Shown here piece by piece: positions 29,501-40,850 of a stretch of DNA of 64,000 nt. The position numbers and the translations under genes were made by a program. Every line of letters begins with the position of its first letter. Position 1 is the stretch's first letter. Location of the stretch: the NCBI GenBank assembly GCA_012861695.1, contig JAAOOA010000006.1, forward strand, positions 13,359,879 through 13,423,878. The letters are read 5' to 3'. This DNA is from Trematomus loennbergii (lineage: Eukaryota > Chordata > Actinopteri > Perciformes > Nototheniidae). The notes beneath the pieces are model-generated. The model made no database searches. It was not told where the DNA came from and worked only from the letters and a program-made list of their open reading frames with translations.

Positions 29501-32500
29501 TTTATGCCCTTGACACATGCTCCCTCTAACAGACTGAATCAATGAATGTTATGTGTCATAAGAGTAATGCTGTGGTCCTCCACACATGGTTGCCTTTTCC
29601 CTGCAAGAGGCATCTGTCATTGGCTTGAGCCCCTGATCCTGAAACTAATTACACAGAAATGTAAATTACAGTAGGGTTGAGTTCTTCTTTCACTGTCCCC
29701 CATCTCGATTTACCTATTCCTCTTTTCTGTATCTTTCTCTCTTGTACTTAACCCTTCGCGCCACCCAGTTCTCCATTGTGACTTCCACATCAGAAGAGCG
29801 AGACATCTTACCATGCCCTTATGTGAAAGCCCATGACCAAATCCTAAGAAGGTGATAATTCTTAATCCCCACCCTTTAGCTCCCAGTGTCCCTTTTGACT
29901 CGGTTTTTCATGGAGTTTTTATTTTTGAGAGCTATGTCTTCCTGCCTTTGTGTCTTGTGTATCTGTGTGAGGACTCATCACATACACTTAAAGCTCAGTG
30001 AGAATATATGTAATATTCACGTTTAAAGCTCAGGGGTAGACTGGTGGAGAGGTAGATTTCTTTTTTCGCTTTGACTGGTTTATTATGCTTACATATGCAC
30101 ATAAAAGTCAATTCCAACCTTCACATGCATTATGATGTGTGCCTGTCCTCTGAGGAATGTGTGGGTTCTCTTGCTGTGTTTGACCTTTAGACCCCTGACT
30201 CACGTGACTGAAATTCCACTCACACATACACCTACATATATACCACATACAGTATGCTCACACAACAAACATGCACTCAGCTACTTTTATCTTCTTGCTC
30301 AGAAATAGAACCTGCGCCACTTAAAACCTGTAATAATACCCACAAGCCCCCACAGCTCACAGATAAGAAAGCCTAAAGATAAATGGCAGCAAATAACACC
30401 CTTTTAATTCTGGACTGTTCTTAGGCAGTTGATCCCATGAATCCATGTAATGTGGGTGCTCCAGTGTTTCCCTAGCAGGCCTCGGTTGTGTTACGCTGTG
30501 CTCAGCAAGCTGCCCAGCTGGTGCCCAGATGTGGCAGCCATGTCATGCGGAGCTGGGAGGCAGAAGATAAGAGGCCGATTTGGTAGGCCCGCTCCTTGGT
30601 CTCGGGTCTGTTCCGCAGCGGTTCAACTAGATGTTGCGGTCGGTGCGAACTGAAACTTTGACAGCCCATGTCATGCTTAATGCCTCACTTCCCAAATACA
30701 GCTCAGTTGGGTTGATTTATATCTACCAGGTGCTACAGTGTGCAAGTAGCTCTGGATGAGAGGAGGCATGTGGCCATTTCATTAAGGCAGATGAACAAGG
30801 GCTGCAGTGTGTGTGTGGAGATGAGGGCCAGGAGGCTGGTCTTTCTCAAATATAGCTCCACAGCACTGTAGCTGTCACAACACTCAGGCCAGGCCAGGAG
30901 AGAAGAAGAGAAGAGGAACTTATAAACACACTGTGCATTTCCTAAAATATCACACCAGTTTTTGCTTCCCCCTACCTCTCCCATTTGTCTAACCAGAGGG
31001 ATAGGATTTTTAAATGTATTTTCAGCACATGGGCATTTGCTCGCCCAGATCAAAGTGCTTGGACGCTTGTAGACACCACCGTGCCAATTTTTGGTGCAAG
31101 CAATGAGCTGCCAACAGTCATGTTCTGTGGATCATTCTTGCCACCCAAGCCTCATCTCTCTCTGTGCCACAGACACACCTTCAAGCTATACAACTCTAGG
31201 GTAACCTTTATCTAAACGGAACTCCTTTCTTTGTTTGCAATTGCATTTAAGACTGGGTTTATTCTGTTTCCGTTGTGTAGTTTGATGGCTGCAGCTTCCC
31301 CTCATGTTAGACAGGTCTCCCTGGAGGTCTGTGTCTCAGAACAGAACTCAGATTTAGTGCGTATGAACGCTTGTGATTACTGCTGCATGAGGAACTGATG
31401 TCTTTTAGTAAAATTGTACCGCTTTATTCCCTGCCAAACTATCGCGTCTTTTCCTCACACAAAGGTCTCAGAACACCATGGTCGGCTCTGTCAGTGCTCA
31501 ACATAGCTACGAAAAAAAGCTGTTTGATGTTTCTTACACACTTCAGAGTCAAGTGCTGAGGTGTCTTTCAGCATTGCCCTCCAGGCCACCTTGTTATACA
31601 CCTAACAAGTTGTTTTCTTTTTGTTTTTCCTCACTCTTCCTCTGTTGACAGTTCCTCATCACTGCTCTACTCAGAAGTGCACATCACCTTCCAAGGTTTG
31701 CCTTTGAATCCGTCCTTGTAAACTGTAGGGCAAGCTCTGCTTTCCTTTTAAGATGACGATTGCATCACGATCTGATTTACGAGTGCTCTGTTTATAAACT
31801 GCCAGTGTAAAGATTAGGCATCCCATTGGCATGTAAACCGGCGCTCAGTGTGCTGTCGTCTTGAAGACACATGATTGTTCCTTTTTATATCTCAATGAAA
31901 TACTCTAAGATGTTTTCGCAGTATGCTGTTGAATTTAAAATGCAATTTGGCAAGATACATTTCCTTTGTTGGGAAAGAGAGTAATCTATATGGGATACAT
32001 GTATTCTACCTGTTTCCCTCCTGTAGCTTCCCAATGAAGAATCATTCCATCAAACCTCACAGTAGAAGTACTCATGCTGGAACAAAGTTTAAATGTGAGC
32101 ACTGTCTGGAGATAAATGCCCCTGTGGTACAGGAATAGCTGTGCATAAGGAGTCAGAGGTGTTCATTAAGGAAGGAATCCTTTTTTAATTCATTATAGGC
32201 TTGCTATCAGACTCTTTTCTCATTCTTAAATATAACAGCCTTTGAATTGTGCTTTGCGTGTATTTTGACATCCAGTATCCCAACATTTGTTGTTCACTTC
32301 CTCTTTAAACACTGCACACATTATTCTTTTAACTTTATTAACCCTCATAATTCAGTCGAGGAAAGGGGCAATAGAAAACTCTTCTCCCCTGAGGTTTATT
32401 GTTTAAAACGGGTGCAGTTCTTTCCCAGGATAAAGGCTTCAGCTAAGCGGAGTGGAATTTGGGCCAGGCCTCATAAAAAAGTATTTGTGTACCAGAAAGA

Positions 32501-34527
32501 TTTTCGCTTTCCTTTCTAAATCTTTGTCATTAATGACTTTAACAAATGTGAAGTGGGGAGTGAATGGTTTGGCTGTGCAGGGTCTTCAAAGGAACCCTCT
32601 ACTTGTTTATCCAGGATATCCTACTCTAGAATTAGAGGCCAGGTCACGATTGGCTTTCATGCCTTTTTTTCTGCAAAGAAATCATTTCCACTGAATGGTT
32701 TCACTGGGACACCCTCTAATCCCTGGTGTGTGCGTGTGTGCAGTTCAATGCCAATATTCTTGTGTGTGCACATAACCCACCACACATACATAGTATATGT
32801 ATGTGAATGCACCACTCCTCAGTATAAAATAGATAGTAAGTTTCCATTTTCCACACAACACAGCATGACTTTCCACATCTCCGCTCTCACCCTAGACAGG
32901 TTTCACCCACATTACTCAGGTTTCCTGGTCATTTGGTCTTCTAAAAGGGATCTTATCACCCTACTCAGGTTTAGACACTTAACCGAACACTGTACCTAAC
33001 CATCAGGCTTCTGGCACTGCCTCACTGCTTCACTGCTAAGTCTCTGTGTGACTTAACTCATCTCATCATACCACTGCATGCACCTCAAAGGGTGTCCCTG
33101 TAACTTCACAAATATAATAGAGATGCTGTTTTTTGTTTGCTGTATAGCCTAGGATGCTGGAGACTTTAAAAAAACACCGTTATCTCAAATGCTGGCGTCT
33201 TCTCAAACTCCCTTAATTAAGCGTTTTTGCTAAAGGAGTGTGTCCCTTTAAGACTGCTCTGTGGTGGATATTTGTCTAATTCCAGGTGCTAGTGAACCCT
33301 GTGTTTTACCAGGTGCAGGACTGGGTCATTACTAAGGTATTTGTTTTCCAGATTACACAGAATGGCCCAGGATTATAGACATGTTATCCATGTCCCCTAT
33401 CTGTCTGTCAGGGCATGATCCCTGCGTGGAGCCAGGATCCTGCACCAGTGTGTGTACTTCTGTTTGCAGTCATGCCTGCTGGAGATCGCTTAGACCACAG
33501 CCCAAAGCTACCGTGCTGCTCCGAGGGGCCAGTTCACCTTCTCCCGTCTCTCTGTCAACAGGGGCTTGGTATGCTGATCAGTGTCAGCTACCCTTAATGG
33601 AAGTCGAAGTAATGGTAATGACATCTCCCTGTTCGCCCAAATCGCTGCAATTCCTCAGGGTTTGGCTGGCAGGGTAAGCCAGGAGAGCTGAGTGGTGATT
33701 GGTTTGTTGGGTATGTGTTTGTAGTTAGGGTTGGGAGGGGGGGGACACATTTAGCCACATCCCATTGGTTGCTGGACAGCTGATGGTCTCTTCTAAACAT
33801 TTACATAAAGCCCCACAATTGTGATAATAAATCGTTTTATCATTGGGCTCCCAATCAATAAGGCAGCTTTTTAAGGTTTAATATTTCAATGGTATTGATC
33901 ATTTTAACAACTGTGTTTGTGGTTAGCTCGCCTTAACAGCAACGCTGCGGTAATGTGTGTATCTGTGCCTGTTTGTATATATGTGTGTATGGCACCATGC
34001 AATTCTATCATTTAGGCAATCTTTTATCTAAAATGATATAAATGGGTTTCCTAGCTACAAAAATATACTGATTCTATATTTCACATTTTGCTCAGCTTTG
34101 CAGTCTACTGTGCATAGTGTTCTGTTCTTTACTTTCACAACAACAACATTCCCAAATAAGTTGTGTTCATTGGTTCACTTCACCCCCCTCTACCACCCTC
34201 ATCCTGTTACTATAGGACAAATGTAATAGAGTGAGTGCAAACAGAAACTCCTAAAGCACTGTAGTTGGCAGATTTCACTTCCATCCTCTCTTGAGAGAAC
34301 GTCTGCTTCCCGCAGATATAAATAGGGGCAGATTTGATAATTAGTAGAAATAAAGGTCCTGAAGCTCAAATACTTTGATCAGCACATTTTCCCCTTCTCC
34401 CAGACCTTTTATTGGACATGTGTCCAAGCTCTCTGTTACTCTCTAACTATATCTCAATCACAGTTTTTCTATCCCCCTATTATCCTTATTTTTTTGTTTT
34501 CATTCGGAAAACACTACAAAAACATGG

Positions 34528-34577
34528 TCATACATACTGTGTTCTACATTTGTGTTATACATACTGAGTTATACATA
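34528..34577. repeat. Degenerate tandem repeat with ATACATACT units
   Basis: Three copies of ATACATACT, the last two inside 14-bp units ending GTTATACATACT, plus one diverged copy between the first and second. Confidence 0.65.
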
Positions 34578-35586
34578 CTTTATATCTACATAATATACCT
34601 GTATGTGATTTCAAAATGTTTTACATTTAGAAATCTTCCCAAGAATCATAATCAGTGTGTTCTGATTGATTATTGCCACACAGACCAGCAGGGCACAAAG
34701 TATCAAGTGTTCTCTCAGCCTTTCTGCATTCCTCACTATGGGAAAGTCAGCGCTGAATGCTAAAGGATGTTAGGATCCATGTCAGACTGTTGCAAATCAT
34801 TCAATGTCCGTGTCTACTGGTCTAAAATTGATCAAAAATGGTGGATGTGTGTCTAAATAATCTGATAAGAATTTGCAAGTTGCGGTTTAAAGTTATTTCT
34901 CTCACTCTCTCTCCTTCACGATCTATCTCTGTCTCTTTCTGTCTCTGCCTGTCTTGCATTTTAGAGACACCACATATGTGCTCTGCACTTAGTTGCCTGG
35001 AGGCGAATACTAGCTTGAGCCCGATTGCCCCTCTCTGATTATACATCATACCTTAATTTTAAGGATAATTAATGCTCTTACAAATTGCAAAGCTTTCTAA
35101 ACAAACCACAAGGGACGGAACAGGAAAATAATACAGTCAAGTCTTTCAGTGTGGTTGGTAAATGAAGACAGATAGCGTGTGGCTGCCAAAATAAGAAGAT
35201 ACTTTTGTTGTAATTAAAATAGCCCCTGCGTTGTTTTGTTCTTAAAGAACTGGTTGTCATTTTCTTTTTAGTTTCACTCTTCAAAGTTTCACTGCAACTC
35301 GGGTAATGTGTTTTCTCTACAAACAGTAATACAAACTGTCTCTAGCAGCATGCATATTTAAATAGAATGTATATTGTCTGCTCTCTCTTTATCTCATCCC
35401 CTGTTCTGAGGTTTGAGTGAAATGATATAAGCTTTCTCACATTTGTACTGCTCGTATACCAGAGAAGCCCACCCCCCATGCTGTTTGCTAATTGGCAGGA
35501 GACTGGGAGCTTCCTGCTGTGTGTTCGCGGCTTCCCATTGCTTCGCCACCCCACCAGGTCTTACACCAGCTCTCTGCAGAACCCAG

Positions 35587-35621
35587 TAATTAACCCACAG
35601 CTAATTAACTACTTCTAATTA
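35587..35621. promoter_or_regulatory. Cluster of three TAATTA homeodomain cores
   Basis: TAATTA occurs at 35587-35592, 35602-35607 and 35616-35621, spaced 15 and 14 bp. TAATTA is the palindromic core bound by many homeodomain proteins. The cluster lies in what is probably intron 1 of a homeodomain gene. Regulatory activity is inferred. Confidence 0.4.
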
Positions 35622-38600
35622 CACCAGCACGCTGTTTCTATCACACCCTCCAAAACTGAGAAAACCTCTGGTGCTATGTGTAAATCCCCATGTAGAGTGT
35701 TTTGAAAGTCAGCTGAGCTCCAATCGCATCATTGAATCAGACTGCCCTATGCATGAGAACCATACAGTTCTGATGATTTCACTGCTGCGCTGTCTTAAAT
35801 CACTTTTTCTTCCGTTCTGCAATATTAAATGGATTAGCAGAATTTGATGGTGTTGCGTAAAGGGTAAAATCATTTTCAAGGTTCTATTTCAAGTCTATTA
35901 ACAAAGGAGGCAATTGATATTACAAAAAAATCAATTTAGCCATTTCTGACCTGTATAACTAGTACAAAATGGTTCGTAAAATTGAGTGCTGTGCAACTAA
36001 GAACATTGCCTCCTGGTTATTTGAGTTGCTCCTATTGTAATCAGTAAGGATTATTTTAGCTGTATATTGTTTTCAACACTAGTTTAGGGCATACAGTACA
36101 CAAAGAAGACCACAATAATAAAGTCGGAGAGTTGCAGTCTTGTCTCTATAGAAACTAATGCTGGCTGTAAACATGGCAAAAGCTGCATGCCTCAGTTCTG
36201 CTATCTCTGAGAACTACGCCCAGACAAGCCAGAGACCGGCCCCCTCTACTCACACACACTCATGTAAACACACAGTACCGTTCTTCCCCGCCTCAGACTC
36301 AACACAGCCACGGCTATTTCTGTTCCACAGACTGATAGCTCCTACTGAAGATCATTGATTTTACGGGAAGCCCTGTTTACAGGCTGAGTGCCATCGACCT
36401 GAGGTGACTTTTTGCCTCCTGCAGTTGGAGCAATACAGGAGCAGCCTTATGTCTGCATTAGCACAATAGCAGACAGAATATTTACAGCACATCATAAACA
36501 ACAATGCTGCACATGCTTAATTGTCTGATTTACAGTGTTGGGGAACAAAGAGAACAAGAACTCTAATATAATTAGAATAGTTTATTGTGGTTGACAAATA
36601 TTTTTGGCTCTCAACTATAAAAACATGTGACCTTGTGATAGCACTGAAATATGATATGTGTTTTTGACTTTCAGACAATGTGAACTAGTGCATTATTTGA
36701 AGAAAAGCATGAATACAAAATGTGTTTGAATGACATTAAGGGAATTTATTTATCTTGATTCAGCACAGTCAATTATCTTGCGACAGCAGGCTGCCAGTTT
36801 AGTAGCACAGTTGCACTTTTTCAGATATAGCATACGTATTCCTTAGCTGAGTTTCAGGTTATTGTATTAGATGTTGGCTTGAAGGCCACAGTTAATGTAT
36901 ATTAGAGACTAGAGCAGGTTGAATAGAGAGTAATGTAAAAAAGGTGGAAAGAGACACTTGCAGTGCAATGTTAGAGATGTCAATTCCCTCACAGCAAGAT
37001 CACAGTTTAAAACCAGAATGTATTAAGCCATGTCAGGCATTAAAATGGGCTTATGTTTAAAAGTGCAATGCATGAACGCATTTATTGGTGATTAATTGGA
37101 ATAAACCTAGGAGATAAACCCAGGCCTCACTCTGCCTGAGGACTACAATGGTTCTCCCATCAATGAGCATGTCCCTAGTGCAACATCAAAGGCCTTCCCC
37201 TGCTTATCAATAAGAACCCTTCCTTCCCACATCTTCCTGTAACTTGCTTAGCGTTCACGCCATTGATTTTCCAATAAGCGCCCCTTACCCTGCGGTGGCT
37301 GGCCAGGCTCTGTGATGGCTCAGAGACTAGACACAGACAGGCAACATCACTGAGGGACAATTGAAAATCAGATCTGGTGTATTGTTAGGGGTCTCTAGGC
37401 TGATTAAAAAACAGTGTTATTCTATTTTAAAGAGGTGTTCCCTTACTGCTGACGTGTATTCAAATAGGAGTAAGGGTCGGCGCTGTATCACCCCCACAGC
37501 TAAGCAGTATTCACAGCTAGGGCCGAGTCAGAGATAATTCCCTCAGGAAAGCCTGGAGAGTAGGGTCCTCTGGAGGGAAGGCCAGGCCTCCAGGCAGGTG
37601 ATCAGCATGCTTATAATCAGATGGTTCCTTAGCCTTTAATTCTTCCCCAGTTGGCTGGTAGATCCCAGCTAATGAAAGGACCCATAACTTATAACTTATC
37701 TCATTTTCTATCTCTACAAAATGACATCCATACCCACTCTTTGACAGTGTTCATTAGGACTCAGGCCTTTTCACAAGATTTAACCTTATATGCTTTGCTA
37801 GGGTGGGAGGAGATGCAATATGACATTTTATTGTTTAGTTAGAGGGGAGAGAAAGAGAGAGCAGGGGACCCTGGCATAAAGCCTTTGAAGGCAGGTGGCA
37901 GCAAGAGTGTGTGTGCATTGGCGTGCTCTCCCTCAGATCAGCTCAGGAATTTAGCCTTTTCTTCCCTCTGATTATCTCTTATTGTCAGTTAAGGCTTGTT
38001 TTGGCTGCATACAGCCGGCCTATTGTCAACCCAGTAGGCCCACATTCAGAATTATGATACAACACATAGGCCATGGCAGGGTGACTTTTTGCGCAACTAG
38101 CATTAGTGCCAGTATTCCAAGGTGTTGACAACTTTTCTCCATATCACAGTACATATCCATACATAATTCCACTCTGCAGTAGTCACCTTTAGCAGGCTGC
38201 TCCATCATTTTGATTTGTGGTTATTAACACAGTCAGCACACAGAGACACTGGCCTCCTCCACTTCCCCTCTCCTTCGACCGCGTCTCTTTGTCTGTCTCC
38301 CCGACTTGTTTAGTGCCTCCCAGAGATTAAAGCTTTTCCTGCTTTAAACAGGTGTCACTGAGCCAGGCAGACCTCCGAGAGACAAACAGCGTTATATCTG
38401 TTGGCCCATCTGCGACTCCCCGACTCCAGACAATCCCATTGCTCATCAGTAACCACTGCAGGTTATTGAATTACACCATCTTGATTTTAAAGGGCAATCC
38501 TGTTTTCTGTAAGCAGTGGACACACCAAGCTGGCTCAAAGCTCCAGCACTGATCAAGAGTCATCGTGTTGTCTTGTCTACTGCTAATTGCTTCAGGTATC

Positions 38601-39639
38601 TTACAGGAGTAATATGAATGGATGGGTGTATACACTTACTACTGTACACTGTGACTTTTTTCTCAGACTTAAGTAAAATAATCAAAAAATAAGACTTTTG
38701 AATCAACAATCTTAACTAGCAGTTGTGCTTATTGCACAGTGTTCCCAGGCCTGCTTGAGAAAGGCAATGGAATCCGGAGGAGGAGCTGATGGAATAGATT
38801 ACAGGAACAAGGTGTGAAACACTTCATGCTCAGACAGGACACATGGACATTTTTCCCCGTGATGCAGTCCTTTTTAGACATGTCATATATTCTTCTTGTT
38901 TTCATTTCATTTTACAGTATATCCATAGGCTTTTAGTTGAAGAATCACTGTCTGTTTGACATGTGGCATATCTTTATTTCATGCATTACTCTCGCTGCCC
39001 TCAGTCCATTTGTGTGAAATGGCTGTTGAGCACATTGCCTCTTATTAATGGAGCAGATAATAAATACAGACCAGTGACGCTAGTATCCCCTCACTCAATA
39101 TGACAGCCATCTCTAAATCATGTCTGGCTGTATAAAGCAATCTTGTTAATAAGCCAGCCAGTCTAATATCTTTCATTTTATATGCAAAGCAAGGCAGGGG
39201 TCATCAGGGTCATCTCAGTGTTGTGTCAACAAAACAATTGGGTGGACCATACTGACAGAAATGTCTGCCCCTGGGTATTTATGACAATAACATCTACATC
39301 ATCTTTGCAGTCATGATGTAAATGCATTGCTTTATCATTAAAGTAATTATTTCTTTATTATTTCTTTATACGTTTTTTTTCTATTGTTAATGAGGTAGTC
39401 CAAAGACAATAGCAAACCTTTGAAATAGACGTCCATTATTTGTGTAGTTTGAGTGCATATAGACTACAGAGCTCTCAGGTACTATATGTTGTGTGGGAGA
39501 CAAGCTTCATCAGACATTCAAGAAGCAGCAGACAGACATTATCAATCTATCCTCTCTCTCAGTGGTTAATATGTTAGGGTGTGGGGGTAGACTCCATTCT
39601 GATCACAGCTGAAATTTGCATCCCTAAGTAAATAAGTAA

Positions 39640-40010
39640 ATAAATCAAATGCAAGCAGGGAATGTGCTAATCAAGCGGGACATGGCAGTGAGCTTGGTGC
39701 CGGGAAACTTTGCTCATGTAATATTCAGTACTGCTGGGTTAAAGGGCAGCCCAGAGTTATTGGTTTCAGCCCGATTGCCCCCTTTAATCAATGTTGGCTG
39801 CATCCCTTTAATAAAATTATTAGCTCAGCAGTATCTTGCGCTATCATTTTATCTCTTCTGCGCTCTAAATTGCAGCCTGTGTTGGGCCTCTCAGATGCTC
39901 GGGGCATGGCCAGCTCCCGTAAGCTCAGCTCCCATTTATTATTTTAGAGGCGAAGGGTGGCTGGAGTGTTTGAAACCAGGCTGAGCGTAGAGGTTATTGG
40001 ATGCAAGATC
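39640..40010. promoter_or_regulatory. Candidate conserved enhancer upstream of zfhx3 exon 2
   Basis: About 370 bp of balanced, repeat-free sequence with AAATTATTAGCTCAG-like and TTTATTATTTTAG-like cores, unlike the surrounding microsatellite-rich DNA. It carries an apparently meaningless 111-codon open frame. The call rests on visual texture only. Confidence 0.3.
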
Positions 40011-40814
40011 TAAACACAGCTGCTATGAAGTCCCAACCCAGCTTATGTATTTTTGGCTCATAGAAAAACTGCCTTTTACTGCTCTTGTTAAAGATCATAC
40101 ACATCTATATCAGTAGTGCACATGTATTATATCCTTCTTTATATATATACATAACTTGAAGATGGAGTGATAATGGTGATACTGTGAAGAATCTCTTTTT
40201 TTAGATGCAGTTTTCCCTTTTTCTTCCAGTTATGTAAATGTGCAATGTGCTGATGGGTGGCTTCTCAGTGTCTAATTATCTCACAGGGAATCTATTTGAT
40301 CCATTAAGTTAGCCTGTTTCTCCTTTTTCTGACTGCAAGTTAATTAAAAACGGATGTAGGATTTGCAGAATATACGATTAGGGGTGTTGTTTGGAAGGTG
40401 AAGATAAAAGATGGTACCTTCCTGATATGGCAGGAAGATGAATCATGGACGGCTTATTAGTGCTTGTCTCAGGTATTGTGTTTAAGTACCTAATCTAGCG
40501 TAATGAGCAAGATGTCATTTTTCCAATTATATCTCAGACTTTTGTCTCTCACCCTATGCACTATACATTTGATTTTCTTCTTTTAAAGTTCCTATTCATA
40601 GCATCTTAAATGTTTTCTTTAACCAATCTTTTCTTAATAGGCATAGTTATATTTGAGAAAATATAGACATCTTTGTTTGCAAAGGCATTGTAAATTATGA
40701 GTTGTAGCATGATCAACCATGAGTTGTTTGTGCCTATGTTTTTGTGTCTATTTTTAAATCTAACATCTCAATTTCAACAATAACCCCTTATCTCACAATT
40801 TTGTGTCTCTACAG

Positions 40815-40850
40815 GCCTGGATGCGATGAACGCCTCATGTAGGCATCAGC
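40815..40850 (+). other. zfhx3: 5' UTR part of zfhx3 exon 2 with upstream ATGs
   Basis: An acceptor at 40811-40814 (CTCTACAG, with a pyrimidine-rich stretch upstream) starts the exon at 40815. The 36 untranslated bases hold three ATGs, all out of frame with the main start: 40821 (ATG CGA TGA), 40826 (13 codons including stop, ending 40864, overlapping the main start) and 40837 (ATG TAG). Sites at 40821 and 40837 have weak context; 40826 has G at -3. The acceptor is inferred and not supported by transcript data. Confidence 0.75.

Larger units (their letters stand above)
25569..40814 (+). other. zfhx3: Non-coding, probable zfhx3 intron 1, 3' part
   Basis: It ends at the exon 2 acceptor. It contains the perfect hairpin at 26518-26553, a C-run (27899-27910), an ATACATACT-type minisatellite (34528-34577), the TAATTA triplet at 35587-35621 and a conserved-looking block at 39640-40010 just upstream of the coding start. 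No coding exon is recognised. Confidence 0.6.

Noticed and set aside
32553..32999. 148-codon open frame
   Set aside because: No known family, no supporting splice or composition signal; length is compatible with chance in this amount of sequence.
39649..39984. 111-codon open frame upstream of exon 2
   Set aside because: No recognisable domain and no plausible link to zfhx3; more likely a by-product of a constrained non-coding block.
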